From: Hofstenia miamia | Taxonomy: Eukaryota > Xenacoelomorpha > Acoela > Hofsteniidae | Direction: 5' to 3' | Length of the DNA stretch: 64,000 bases | NCBI GenBank assembly: GCA_900660155.1 | Contig: CABFPE010000075.1 | Coordinates: 972,427 to 1,036,426, forward strand | In this document: positions 1-12,327 of the stretch, in pieces | Layout: the number at the start of each line of letters is the position of its first letter | Position numbering within the stretch: the first letter of the stretch is position 1 | Made by a program: the position numbers and the translations under genes | Notes under the pieces: generated by a model | Database searches by the model: none | What the model saw: the letters and a program-made list of their open reading frames with translations, nothing else | Told to the model about the DNA's origin: nothing

Positions 1-991
1 TGGGTTTCTGTATTTCATTTTCAGCACGACTTTACGTTATTTCAGAATAAGTTGTTTATTATTTTGTTTCTACTAATAAATTGAAAATTTATTGGCTCCA
101 TTTCTCTTTGTTTTTTATATTTATTAAACTTTTATTAGACAAAAATAAGTCGTTGGATTTGCAAATCAAGATTGTACAAGGCATTCATTTGAGTTTTTTG
201 TGCAATAATTGAATTTTTATATCAAAGAAGCGAATCAGTAATATGGTATAAAGATTATGTAAAAATATCAGATGCATCTGGGGATTTATTTTATTAGAGA
301 AAGCTGCTTAAAGCTTATCTTCAAATATCTGAAATATACAGTTGGAAAAATAGTTACATAAAGTGATATATCCATTATTTTTATAACTTGATGTTTGAAA
401 GTACTAAATATTTATTTAGTCATTTTTGTGCCTAAAAATTTTTATCTGTTCTATCCTTATTAGATGAATGAATTGTGCCTATTTACACAATTTTACTCAT
501 TAATGTAAATTTTTCAAAAGTTTATACAAGATTATTTGCTTCAAGCATTCTTTCCACTACTATGGCTGATCAAGCAGTAACGGAATTTCAATTTCACAGG
601 TTAAAATGTATGCTACTCATGTATAGCTCCTTAGTATGTTCATCAATAAGACAGTTTTTTTGAAAAATTCATTTTTCATTGATTTATGACGTCAAAACTA
701 CTAGGTAACGGAGTTTATACCATTTACATTATAACTTACTGTTCCTCTATAAAATACGTATATGATAAATGTTATATTCATTTAGGGTTAGTCCACTATC
801 TTACCACCAAATATTTGCATAGTTGAAAAATTAATTCCATTAAAAATTCGGAAACTAATTGGTTCTACATGGTAACGGAATTTCAATGGCCCTGTTATCA
901 GGCATAGATTTTAATTTTTAAAAGTTTTATCATTGTTCCCTAATATTGCATTAATTTTTACTATAATTGAAATCTTAGGCCCATATAAATG

Positions 992-1050
<59 letters not shown>

Positions 1051-1525
1051 AAATAGCATAGCTTAAATATTAATTTTTACTCTAAATGCTAACTATCACG
1101 TGACCAAGCCCTACTGTAAATTGTTGTTTACATGACAGCAGCGAAACCATTATTTAAAAGGCATCCTTTGAATGAGAAATATGCCTACTTCTTAAAATAT
1201 AATTGTTTAAAATTAGTGCTTGTTACATGAGCTGTAGGGTGAATATGTTAAGTATTTTTAGAAGCTAATTAACTTAACAGCAAAGTAGATCTGACAGGCA
1301 TCAATAAGACAAATCAACCAATTCATGTTTTAAATTAGAACTCAATGAACACTAAATGATTGAAGGTCAAAAGTGTTTCTGTAAAATTGGTTAATTAGTT
1401 TATTGGTTTAAGTAAATTCTATCAATTCGTGTAATCTATTCTCTATATAGCGACTAACATATTACTGTGCATGTTGTGTTGACAACAACATCATTACTAA
1501 GAATTGACAATTTAATACTTGTAAG
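1..1525. other. AT-rich intergenic DNA
   Basis: No convincing coding signal. The stretch holds a TA microsatellite and two exact copies of the 16-mer GTAACGGAATTTCAAT (577-592 and 872-887), with a third related GGTAACGGAGTTT at about 703. This suggests a small dispersed repeat, but no ends could be defined. Confidence 0.5.
995..1045. repeat. (TA)n microsatellite
   Basis: Uninterrupted alternating AT of about 50 bases following GTATG. The same dinucleotide recurs at 5930-5995, 33621-33668, 37761-37818, 53692-53717 and 61141-61170. It flanks two of the N gaps, so it is a likely cause of assembly breaks. Confidence 0.95.
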
Positions 1526-1585
1526 GACGATGGACCTCTCAGCAGCACTGGCTTAACTACTTTTGAGAAACATTCGTGGACTGCA
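1526..1585 (+). other. possible short internal exon, unknown gene
   Basis: A 60-base open segment (20 codons, reading DDGPLSSTGLTTFEKHSWTA) is followed immediately by a strong donor (GCA|GTAAGT) and preceded by CTTGTAAG, a weak acceptor without a good pyrimidine tract. The peptide looks protein-like but I recognise no family. It could belong with the open frame at 2069. Support is only splice-site plus open-frame, so this is tentative. Confidence 0.22.
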
Positions 1586-2068
1586 GTAAGTGTAGCTATA
1601 TACATGTGGCTGCTTAAAATATAGTTCGCATCATGCATGAAATTGATTTCCGTTAATTTGGATAAAAATTCTGGTTTTTAGTAAAAAAATATTTTACATC
1701 TCGACAAAATTACTAGATATTAAGAAAATGAATTTTTTTCTCCTATATTATTGAAATAACGTTTGGATACTAATTCATCTTAGCATATGTGTTTTTTAGT
1801 CGACATATTGAAATAAAACATTTGATTTTCGCAATTCCAATATAGTTGAAGCACTACAGTTGTAAATAGATTAATTTTGAGTGTGTTTAATGCTATATGC
1901 ATTTCATTCAAATTTTCTTCATACTTTATGAATGGATCTCGATACAGAGAAATTCAACCTTTTCCATGCGAAATTGAATTTTCAAAATGATATTACGTCG
2001 GATTATTCTGTGAAAGTATTCATGAATTATTTTTTGAATTGTCAGAAATTGTTTAAAATGTAAATTTT

Positions 2069-2470
2069 ATGACCTCTGGGAAGATCTTGCAGAGGTACTA
2101 TGGTGAGGATTTATTCAAAATGTTTCAAACCACGAAATTTGTTCTTCCTCGTATTCGACTGAAAAGTATCGCAATTCTTTCTTTTATCATTGCCCTATAC
2201 TCGTCAACATTATTTGCGAACGAAGAAATTTCTGGACCTATCCCGCTCTCAAGTCTAGAACTTTCAACTTTTTCTGGGCAATGTTCTATCAAAACTTTTC
2301 TGGGACTACACTCTACACCTGAAAGATGTTCTGTGATTGCCTTTTCTATCAGAACAACATTTATTTATAAATTTGTAGTTGGGAGTAATCCCTCAACTTT
2401 GATGAAGTCCTTTATAATAATTTTAACAATATTAATGATAATAATAATAATAATATTAGGATGGAATTAG
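2069..2470 (+). CDS. open frame with a hydrophobic N-terminal anchor, unknown; low support
   Basis: A 133-codon open frame. After a possible internal Met (MFQTTKFVLPRIRLKS) there is a hydrophobic run (AILSFIIALYSSTLFA) resembling a signal anchor, then a Ser/Thr-rich segment with two Cys. The last ~25 codons run into an ATA/TAA simple repeat (2435-2455) and encode an Ile-rich tail that is probably not real. The next bases (2461 onward) are a LINE fragment in another frame, so if this is a host exon its 3' part was disrupted or ends earlier. I recognise no family. Confidence 0.25.
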   Translation: MTSGKILQRYYGEDLFKMFQTTKFVLPRIRLKSIAILSFIIALYSSTLFANEEISGPIPLSSLELSTFSGQCSIKTFLGLHSTPERCSVIAFSIRTTFIYKFVVGSNPSTLMKSFIIILTILMIIIIIILGWN

Positions 2471-3020
2471 AAAGACAAACAAGGTATAGGCAGAAGACAA
2501 TGCATGGAGAATACTGGAGGAACACAGAAAAATTTAACAGAGAAGAAAGCAACAAGTGGTTAAAAAGAACAAACTGGGTGAAGCAGCATATAGAGAGAAG
2601 AGTAGAAGTAAGTGGTAAGTGTAGGTTATGTAAGAAATAGGCGGAGACAGTAGATCATCTGATAGCAGGGTGTGAGATGTTGGCGCAGAATGAGTATTAG
2701 TTCAGGTATGACAAGGTGGGACGAATGGTACATTGGAGCTTGAGCAGGCAGCATGGGTTAGAACCAGAAGACAAGTGGTATGAGCACAAGCCACAGGGAG
2801 TCATAGAAATGATAAGGTTAAGATACTGTGGGACTTCAACATCCAGACAAGCAAGGTAATAGAAGCACGGAGGCCAGACATAGTAGTGGTAGACAAATAG
2901 AAAAGCTTGGGAACAGTGATAGACATAGCAGTACCAAACGACAGGAATATAGAAAGTAAGGAAAAAGAGAAGATAGACAAGTACAGAGAGTTAGCAGAGG
3001 AAATAGAAAGGCTCACAACA
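2461..3020 (+). pseudogene. non-LTR retrotransposon, C-terminal fragment (zinc knuckle plus PD..D endonuclease-like motif)
   Basis: The conceptual translation shows the region downstream of reverse transcriptase in a widespread LINE type: a Cys-Cys-His-Cys knuckle (CRLC at about 2620, then TVDHLIAGC), a W/H-rich stretch (VHWSL, DKWYEHKPQGV), an ILWDFNIQ block, then RRPDIVVVDK and VIDIAVPNDRN. The RPD...D spacing resembles the PD-(D/E)xK endonuclease of RLE-type LINEs such as R2/R4/Dong; that link is by motif only. The fragment is dead: in-frame TAGs at 2638, 2698 and 2898 and a frameshift near 2810. It starts abruptly after a TAA-type repeat (2435-2455), consistent with a 5'-truncated insertion. 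Confidence 0.75.
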
Positions 3021-4469
3021 AGACAATGCATCATGCAAATTGTTCTGATGAAATTTATTCCATTATTTATACTCAGTATAAGACAAAATTTTGTGGATCC
3101 GTTACATGAAATCCGCGATCCTATTGAGTTTTTTTATTCCAAGTTAGAGTCATATGGGACTGTTAATCTTGTACACAGTTCAGTGGCAGGAAAGTTGTTG
3201 GGCCTGTGTAATATGTAAATAATGTCTAAATGATTTCGCTTGCTCTATTTCATAAATTAAATTGCAAATGAAAATACCAATTTAATATGTTATCACCTCA
3301 ATAATCTAGATCGACTCATCACAAACGAAACCTCTTTGATTATAATCAAATAATTATTGCAATATATAAATAATTATTGTTTTTTGCAGAGGATTCGTAA
3401 TTTGTAAATAATTCCACCATTGATGTATTACCATGATATTTATTTGCCCAAAAAGAGAATAAATAACAACTTCCTTGATTATAGAAACTAAGTTAGGGCA
3501 GAAGTCTTGGATAAAGGTAGATTTCCCATAGCTAATGTATAATTAACTCAGTTTGTTGAAGGCTCTCTTATGTAACAACTGCAAAGAAACTTTTGAGGCT
3601 TATAGAAAAGCTCTTTTTCTAAATAATATTTTATTTCGAAAGAAATAGATACAGTTTGATATAGATTCAAATGCTCATAATAGGCTAAGCTTATATGCTG
3701 AGAAAATTTGTGAAAATTTTGTGAATTACATGCATGAATGAAGAAATATTGTGGATGCTAATCAAAGTTTTTTCAAAATTATTGCATAAATTTTCAAATT
3801 CCTATTAAATACATGCATATCTTGATATCTGGCAATACGTTAACATTAATTCGCTGCAAAACATTCAAAATGCAAAACAAATGAAAATGTCAAAAACTGA
3901 TAATTAGATTTTTTAAATTATTCACTTATTACGAAACCTCATGTTACCGTTTGAACTACTTGCTGTATTTTGTTACTCTTTCTATTCATGTATTTCAATT
4001 GCTTAGAACATGTTCAAAGTGTTGCGATACGCATAGCCTTTGAATACTAAATTTTGAAGTGAACTGAATTAATGGATGAATTCACTTGGGATTCCTTTTA
4101 GAAAATTAATAATACTTCTTAAAAGAAAAAATCAATAATAGAAACTTGAACTTGGACATTCTCCCATGTTCTTCTGGATGCACCAGTACTTGTCAAAATA
4201 AATTTACAAGACTTAATTTTATTTGTTAATACAACCATAGAGAAATTTCAAAATCCAAATGTATAAGACAATGTTAGAAGCAATCAAGTCAAATATCTAG
4301 TAGGCGAATAGCAATTATGTAATAACATAGTTTATTATCGAGTGTTTTTATCTAATTCTCTTCTAATGTGTAATCAAAATGTATCATTATATTGCATAGT
4401 AATGCGTGTATGTATAGTATTTTATTCAATACGTGAATATATTCTATTTTCGACCTCATGTAGGGGAAC

Positions 4470-4473
<4 letters not shown>
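3021..4473. other. intergenic DNA
   Basis: The open frame continuing to 3218 past the LINE fragment reads NFVDPLHEIRDPIEFF and similar. It could be a host exon displaced by the LINE, but there is no splice or homology support. The remainder is AT-rich with no recognised gene. Confidence 0.4.

Positions 4474-4520
<47 letters not shown>
4474..4520. repeat. (CT)n microsatellite
   Basis: About 23 CT units with one interruption (CTGTCTCT near 4511). It creates artificial Leu-Ser and Arg-Glu repeats in the open frames of both strands, which should not be taken as genes. Confidence 0.95.
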
Positions 4521-5095
4521 AAGGGAACTGGATAAATTGCGTATGATAAAATTCGAATTATAATCATGAAACTAATATTAAAGGAACTCGCATTTCAACG
4601 CTCCTCCGATAAGAAACATCTCAATGACCTCGAACAATCCTTTTAGGAAGGAGAGGTTAATTTTCTTGATAAATGTCAAAGAGCCCTTTTAATTTTTTAC
4701 TTGTTATTCTATCTAAAGTAGTAATGTAAACTTTAACTGCTACAATAAGTTAAAGTTAAATTTACAGCATGAGCAATAGCTGAAAGCCTTGACCAAATAC
4801 GTAATATAGGAAATATTGATAGATTAGTAAATTATTCATGATGTGACAATATTTACTATAATATCAAATTTTCAAAGAAAATTTAGGCATATTATCAGTT
4901 TTTTATGTGCCAAGAAGTGTCAGTCACAAAAAATATCTAGCTTTCAAAGTTAATAGGACTGAGAAAACTTTCAACAACATTTGATGCACAAAAAATACAG
5001 CTCAGGGATTTTTCAATATTTTATTTTAAGTAGGAGACTGATATATAAAGCTATATATTTAAAAGCTACGATAGATAATCTTTGATTTGTCATGG

Positions 5096-5595
5096 AGCCG
5101 TCATGGCTCGTTTATATTTTGCGTAAGTTCTGCTCGGCTCGGCTCGCCACATAAAATCTTCGAATGTAGCTCGTTTAGCTCGATATTTTCTTTAAAAAAA
5201 TTTAGCTCAAAGAATTTTTTACATAGCTCTTCGTATTATTTAATAAACATTTCTTAAATATGATTATAAGAAATGCATACTGAATGAAGAAATATGAAAA
5301 ATCTGCATAATCAAATTAACAAGCAGAACTATAAATTTGCTTTGCCTAAAATAGACTCGTTTTGTATATCAAATACTGTGCTCAAGCTCGGCTCGGCTCG
5401 TAAGAAGCTCGGCTCTTTGACAAGTTTGCTGAATAATATATTACAATTGCAGAAATCAACATTTCAAGTTATTCATTGAATAAAATACAATTTATCAGCA
5501 GACAATTCACTCAAGTGTACTTCATTTTGTAATTTTTCATAGTTAGTTTGATTGTTCGAATTGACTTTGAAAAACACACATTTTCATCATTGCAT
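5096..5595. repeat. GCTCG-pentamer repeat region, possible MITE
   Basis: GGCTCG/GCTCGGCTCG motifs cluster at 5104-5150 and again at 5385-5418, with GCTCGTTTAGCTCG between them and a reverse-oriented CGAGCCA at about 5600. Such pentamer arrays near both ends are typical of subterminal repeats of hAT-type non-autonomous elements. I could not find matching target duplications, so the boundaries are only approximate. Confidence 0.4.
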
Positions 5596-5929
5596 GTACG
5601 AGCCAAACTCCATAGAGGTGTCCATGTAAAATGTTTTCAGTATTTCTTAACAGGCTAGGATAAAGGTGTAGACAAAAATTATGTTTGGGATTAACGGAAA
5701 AATATACATATGCTTATTTGCTTACTTACACATTTATTTTTTGATGGTGAAGTTAAATACCACAGCAATGTAATCCCTATTAATGATTTATAATGTTACT
5801 ATTAGTTTTACATATTTTCACTGTCATACAAATATAACCTAACAATACCCAAAGCAGCATTCAAATTTTAATTCTTTAGTTGGCTATGATTCAGCAAAAA
5901 ATAAGAACTCATTAAAAAGTTACAAGAAA

Positions 5930-5949
5930 ATATATATTATATATGTATG

Positions 5950-5995
<46 letters not shown>
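5930..5995. repeat. (TA)n microsatellite
   Basis: Alternating TA with minor TG/CA interruptions at its left end. The surrounding 5480-6600 is AT-rich and shows no gene. Confidence 0.95.
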
Positions 5996-5998
<3 letters not shown>

Positions 5999-6627
5999 AA
6001 TATCAAAATTGTATTTTGCTATTATTATAGTTATAGTAGTTTAAAATTTCAGTGTTCTTTGTACCACCATGTGGAATTTTCTGGATTAAAATAGTGTATA
6101 TGTGTATATTCCAGAATCGGTCAACATATACCCCTACACAAGTACTTCCAATGTAAGTTTCGTAAAACATATTTTTTAAATAAAAAAGTTCAAATTTCAA
6201 TATTTATCATTTCATTCCAATCAAATTAAAAAAATGGTTGAACAAATTGTCCTGTGGCAATTTTTAACAATCAATATATGAAATTGATTTAGATTGAGCT
6301 TCAAATTCTTTAGTTTAATTTATTGAGTCTTCACTCATAAAAAATTCATTATTAATATTTCTCTATTTTAGAATGGAATAACAATTATACAGAGTTTATA
6401 AATGCAGTCATTTCAGGTTTGAACTTGATGAATGTAAACTTTAAAATGAAATATTATTTTTCACCTAATTGGTTGTTAATTTAAGTCCAAGGGTATTTCA
6501 TTAAGAAGACACTGTCAATTCTGTATGGAACGATGCATTTAATCATTTCATTTTTACGCCACTTAGCGTCCAATAGCGAGCTTTTAAGCTCTGTTAATTA
6601 TTGAAATCAGAAGCGCATTCAAGACAG

Positions 6628-7509
6628 ATGTTCAATTCTTCTTTGCCAGTTGATTGCACAATCATTGCAGCATTAGTGTGTTGGCCTATTGTTGCACTCC
6701 TTACTGTGATTGGAATCATTCTTAACATATCAATAATAATTTTTCTCAAACAAAAGCGAAAAGATACATCATGCGACTACATTCAAATATTCAACTCAAT
6801 GGTAAATCTCAGCTATAATGTGGCCGTTGCGCCTTACGATTTAATTGTGCACACAAGGCTCCTGGAACAGCACCTTCCCACGTCACTCTTTAATAAAAAA
6901 TTCCTTGCCTATTCTTGCTGCTTATATAGCTACATAACGATTGCACTTTTCTCGTCTGCTTTTTATGATAGAACTATGGCAATGCACTTCCCCTTAAAAG
7001 TATGTGAGCCTAAAAAACGTGCATTCTGGTCCATTTTATCTGCAATCACGATCAGTGCAATAATGGTGCCCTTAATTTTGTGGAATCCGGCGACGTATGC
7101 AACAATATTTATATTTTTATTAAGCATGGTGTTTATGTTTGTCCTACTTGTTAGGGACCTCCAGAAGATGAATGAAATCCAAATTTACTTACAGCTACCA
7201 AAGGAACAAAGAGTTTACCACATTGCGCAAAAAAACGCAACAAAATCTTTACTAAGTGTTCTCAGCATTTCCACACTATGCATGATGCCATGCATTCTGA
7301 GTTTTACAGGATATTACATCGACGACCTCGGAGAAGGCAGCGTTGTCTCAACAGACTGTTTAATTACTACCTTCGTGTATTTATCACATCATCCTCTTCA
7401 AAACGTTACTTTCTGTTTCCAATCGCTTATGTACATAATGTTCAACAAAGATTGTCGAAGTAAGATTGCTAATTTAGTTCCAACTTTTATAAGGTTTTCT
7501 ATTAAGTGA
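6628..7509 (+). CDS. compact rhodopsin-type (class A) GPCR, orphan
   Basis: A 293-residue single-exon protein; the ATG at 6628 is the first Met in the frame. Seven hydrophobic segments fit a G-protein-coupled receptor at the plasma membrane. TM1 has GIILNISI with the conserved Asn. TM3 ends in YDRTMAMHFPL, where DRT replaces DRY. TM6 has CMMPC, a CWxP variant. TM7 ends in MYIMFNKDCR, keeping the Tyr but lacking the NP of NPxxY. An N-glycosylation sequon (NSS) is at residue 3 of this start. The TM4-TM5 link is only about six residues (LWNPATYA), so the second extracellular loop is nearly absent; melanocortin-type receptors are a known family with a similarly short loop. The ligand is unknown. 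Intronless GPCRs of ~300 residues are common in invertebrate chemoreceptor families. Normal CpG content sets it apart from the decayed elements. Confidence 0.85.
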   Translation: MFNSSLPVDCTIIAALVCWPIVALLTVIGIILNISIIIFLKQKRKDTSCDYIQIFNSMVNLSYNVAVAPYDLIVHTRLLEQHLPTSLFNKKFLAYSCCLYSYITIALFSSAFYDRTMAMHFPLKVCEPKKRAFWSILSAITISAIMVPLILWNPATYATIFIFLLSMVFMFVLLVRDLQKMNEIQIYLQLPKEQRVYHIAQKNATKSLLSVLSISTLCMMPCILSFTGYYIDDLGEGSVVSTDCLITTFVYLSHHPLQNVTFCFQSLMYIMFNKDCRSKIANLVPTFIRFSIK

Positions 7510-7578
7510 TTACAATGGTATTATAAGAAATTTCTGTCTTTTATATATTTGCAATTGACAAAGATTATGTTAAGCAAN

Positions 7579-8244
7579 TTCTTGCTGCTTATATAGCTAC
7601 ATAACGATTGCACTTTTCTCGTCTGCTTTTTATGATAGAACTATGGCAATGCACTTCCCCTTAAAAGTATGTGAGCCTAAAAAACGTGCATTCTGGTCCA
7701 TTTTATCTGCAATCACGATCAGTGCAATAATGGTGCCCTTAATTTTGTGGAATCCGGCGACGTATGCAACAATATTTATATTTTTATTAAGCATGGTGTT
7801 TATGTTTGTCCTACTTGTTAGGGACCTCCAGAAGATGAATGAAATCCAAATTTACTTACAGCTACCAAAGGAACAAAGAGTTTACCACATTGCGCAAAAA
7901 AACGCAACAAAATCTTTACTAAGTGTTCTCAGCATTTCCACACTATGCATGATGCCATGCATTCTGAGTTTTACAGGATATTACATCGACGACCTCGGAG
8001 AAGGCAGCGTTGTCTCAACAGACTGTTTAATTACTACCTTCGTGTATTTATCACATCATCCTCTTCAAAACGTTACTTTCTGTTTCCAATCGCTTATGTA
8101 CATAATGTTCAACAAAGATTGTCGAAGTAAGATTGCTAATTTAGTTCCAACTTTTATAAGGTTTTCTATTAAGTGATTACAATGGTATTATAAGAAATTT
8201 CTGTCTTTTATATATTTGCAATTGACAAAGATTATGTTAAGCAA
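7579..8244 (+). repeat. exact copy of 6912-7577; probable assembly duplication of the GPCR 3' part
   Basis: Bases 7579-8244 repeat 6912-7577 at a constant offset of 667, with no mismatch I can see, and the two are separated by one N at 7578. The copy starts in TM3 and so lacks the receptor N-terminus. It has a 177-codon frame from an internal Met (7643), but that is not an independent gene. A single N between two identical overlaps is what scaffolding leaves when contig ends are not merged. Confidence 0.9.
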
Positions 8245-11200
8245 CTCTTCTGGCCCAACAAAGCCCAAGCCATAAAAATGCCAAATATTTAGCCTGCATG
8301 TTACATATAGATCCATAAATGTGTCTTCAATCAATTTATCAAGACTCATAACACTCCAGGTTCAACACTTCCTAGTTCAGGCATAGCCCAGGTTGCCTCA
8401 TAGGTACACATGCACATTTACGTAACTGCTAAAACTGTATCGGTTGAAATCTAATGAGCAGCACAATAATATTGTTTTTTGTGAATTTTTTAAAATTCCC
8501 TTCAGTCTAATTTAGACCTCATCATAATTCTAAAATCCTCGTTAATCAACAATTACAAAATTCAGAAAAAATATTGTAAACGTACTATTTTTCAACAAAG
8601 TTGTAATGTCACATTCGTAACCTGGTAACTACTAAGTAAGCTTAATAGTAAAAACAATATAAAATTACCAGTTTATTTGTGACACTTGATTACTATTTCT
8701 CACACAACATGATGTGTTGTATACACGATATATTTTTTAGTGTTGTGCTGTGTACACAACACACAACCGCAAACTTGTTAAAAATTAACGTATTAATAGT
8801 CATATTTCTAGAAAATATGAAACAATTAGTAAAATAAACAACATCTATTCAAGTTGCATAGAAAGTGAAAGGCGACTTCCAGAGGAGAGTGCTTTGAGTT
8901 CATTTTGCTCAACATATAAATCTCATAAATATTCAGTAAATTTCTATATATTTCAATTTGCGAATGATATATATGATTCAAGTCCAAAATAAGCAACATA
9001 ATCCGTACAGAAGAATCGTAGCAGCTCGAAAATTTTTTTAGGAAGAGTGAATTAATTGTAAATATTTAAAATAACAATTAACAATTTTTTCAAAATCCGT
9101 ACAAAATAAAAATTTAAAAGATATTAAAATTATAATGAAATTCAACTTTCAAGGGTTCTTTTTCATTACAATTCAAAAGGTGGTGTAAGCAGACACACCA
9201 TATAAGATAAATAGAAACATTTACAGAAAAGAAAATGCACTGATGCTCAGTTACAATGATCATGACTGTACTTCCTCAGTGGATTCTAAAGGCTTTTTAG
9301 AACATTTTGCGTTCCTTGAATTTGAGAAAAATATGTTCAGACAAAATTAGGCAATTTATAAAAAATACCGTTTTCTCCACAGTTTAAAATCAATAGTTTG
9401 ACGGAATTTATAATATGGATTACAAAATTACAATGCATGTTACGTGAAAATAGAGCATTTTTAAAATCGATTATTTGTAAAATCATTTATTTGATTTGAC
9501 GAATCCTTGAAATTCGTTTTTTATTTCTGTGTGTCTCGAAGCAATTTTAATGGTTAAGAAAGTACAGATATGAATGAAATTTAGAATAAGGTTTTTTTAT
9601 ATTACTCGCTAGACAAAAGTTACACAAATTTTTCGAGTTCTTCATTTTTGCTTTTTGTACTATAAATCGCCAGACCACAATGTACAGTAAACTAAACAGC
9701 TTACTGATGTCAGTTATGCGATTGCAGTTTAATCTTCAAAAGGTCCAACTATTTATGAATTTAAGTTTGCAACGTGGTTTGCATCATATTGTAGAGCAGA
9801 GCTGCCGTTAAAATTCAAAAAGTTCCAATCAAATTAAACTAACTTAACTGTAAAATATACATTTTGATAAAGCATCATGTTAAACTAGATACCATAGATG
9901 TTATCGGGTTGAAATTTTTAAACCTCTCCTGAAATCGACAAGCTTCAGTCCAACCCAATGAGGTCTGACATGACCAAAACCCAATTTTGAAGTTTGGTTA
10001 AAAAATTAATGTGATAAAATTTTAGAATGCAAAGTTGGCATTAATAATGTCTTGTGATAAAATTAACAGTATTTGAAATGCAAATATAGCATCGTGCCTG
10101 TTGCGGGACAACTTAGAGTGTCCCCACCTCATCACCAGCCAACAAAATATGCAATGGGATTCCCCCACCAAATCCCCACGGTTGATATTTAGGAAATTAA
10201 ACCGATTTAAGCACGTTTTGCACACTGGATGTCTCAACCCGACGGATCGAGTCCTGTCCCATCAATTTTGCAACTTTGCTAGATATATTGAAGTCGAGCT
10301 TTTTTAGGGGCAAACAATGATGAATAGATGGGTAGTGACAACGGTGACACAATTTCATGAAAAATTAACAAAATTTGTATTGGGATAATCCGACATCTTA
10401 AAATGTGAAATTCAAATAACACTTAAAATTCAGTATTAACTCAACAATTGAACTTTAGAAAAACTTACTATAACTAAAATATAAAAAAACTGCAACATTT
10501 TCAATTAGAGTCAATAACTATTTTTTTAAAACCATTCATTTCTCAAATTGGCGCTCTACCATGGAAAGATTTTCAGTTTTTAATCATTATCAATAAATAG
10601 AACTAAATTGGTTAATCTACAATTTCTTAATCCGTGTTTTGTCATATTGTTTTTGTTTTCAAGAAGAAAGTATACTATGTAAAACAGCAGTTTTTGGAGT
10701 TATTTGTTTACGCCAATATTCTATATTTAGTAAGAAATTCTTTCTATCCGAATTTAACATGAATAGAGATCATTAAAAGGCACCACAACATGTGATCAAT
10801 TTAATATAATTCATAGATAGCGCAGTGTACCTTTAAGGAAACAAACAGCTTTATCTAAACCTTTTAGGAAATTTAGAAATTTTGAGATGTGGATACATCT
10901 ATTGGTAAATGTGCTCCTTGCTATGATGACCATTTTTAATAAAAATATTCCTGCCATAAAGTACAAGAAATCATCAACTTTTTCAATGACAATATTTTCT
11001 TGTGAATAATAAGCCGGCCTAAAAGTCACCCTATTAATTGGCAAGAACAAAATTTAGAAAATTTTTACATTAAGTTGGCAAAGGTTCTTTTTGTTTCTCA
11101 TTACTTTTAAAATACGAAGACTAAGCAGGATACATAATCATTCTAAATGCTATCACAGGGAGAATTTTGCTTAAGTGAAAATAACAAACTATTGTGTTAA

Positions 11201-11526
11201 TTCAATTTAAAACGCATTTTACTTGATTAAGTACACTAAATTAACGTGTAAGAATCAATGAAATTGCAATTTATTAAGTTGAAAAACCTCCTCAAGCATT
11301 TGCTGAGTGCGTTTATTGGAATAGCTAATGAAAGCTTGGTTTATTATGCTGACGACAATTATGGCAATCCATTGAGATAAATGCACATAGGTTTTTTAAG
11401 CAAAAAATTGTAAAACATTGGTCCAAAAATGAAGTTATTAATGATAAAGAATTATTTTTCTCCCTTTCAACATCAACTGTTTGATGTGCATTGTAAACCC
11501 CCAGTAGCATAACTATAGATCTAAAG
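8245..11526. other. AT-rich intergenic DNA
   Basis: No gene recognised. A short imperfect hairpin has arms at 8714-8726 and 8750-8762 (GTGTTGTATACAC against GTGTACACAACAC). A C-rich patch at 10090-10260 looks repeat-derived but gave no matching ends. Confidence 0.5.
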
Positions 11527-11925
11527 TAAGTGTTCTTAACCGAGGTCCACATGAGTGCTAGGGGTCAATATAACCCTATGGGAGTCCATAGTGATATTTT
11601 TATCTTCTTAAGAAAAATCAAAATTCCGAACAGTTCTTATTTCTGATGGAATCTGAACAAAAATTTCCACTATTTTAAAATACTAAAAGTCAAAATATTC
11701 ACGCAGCTGTTCTATATTTTTATAGCAATTAAGTAGAAGAAAAAAGAACGACATTTTAGTTTAGTTGTCCATCAAAATATACCATAATTTTTTACTATAT
11801 CTTTAATACTAACAATTTTTCTACTATTTTATTAGTGATTTGTTTGCGGTGTAAAGCGAGAAGGTCCAGCTAAAAAAATTAAGGGGAAGTGAGGTTTATG
11901 CGTACAAAAAGTGGGAGAACCACTG
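11527..11925. mobile_element. hAT-type MITE, ~399 bp
   Basis: The right end reads GAGAACCACTG, so the inverse strand begins CAGTGGTTCTC, a terminus common among hAT elements. The left end TAAGTGTTCTTAACC is a degraded version of it (about 10 of 15 positions against CAGTGGTTCTCAACC). Flanking 8-mers ATCTAAAG (11519-11526) and ATCTAATG (11926-11933) agree at 7 of 8, the target-duplication length of hAT. No transposase inside. Confidence 0.7.
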
Positions 11926-12327
11926 ATCTAATGCTTGCATTTGGAGATGCAGTATTTTTACTTTACTTGTGAAGCCCTCTAATTTGTTTGGTTTGAAGCT
12001 AATGTAATGCTTGGAGGACTACAACTTAGTAAGGATTAAGAAAGGGTTTTGTGATATTCCTCATTTTAAATTCTTGGAAAAATTAAAACAATTCGTTACT
12101 TACAAGTGTGTTTTATTGATTCCATTCGATTTTTGTATTGCAAATCATCAGGCCGTGATTAAATGTGAAAATATTCCAAAATCCCAAAACCCTTAAAGTC
12201 TGTCATATTTTTAGCTTAGTACTACTTTTGAGGCATTTACAAATTCATTGAGATAATGTAAAGCATTAAAGGTAGAACATTCAAATTTGAAAAAACTTAA
12301 CTTGTGAATTTCCTGATCAAATTTAAT

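Noticed and set aside
4342-4567. Frames rich in Leu-Ser or Arg-Glu repeats
   Set aside because: Both are translations of the (CT)n microsatellite on opposite strands.
7643-8176. Second GPCR gene
   Set aside because: It is an exact repeat of 6976-7509 after a single N and lacks the first two membrane segments; best explained as an assembly duplication.
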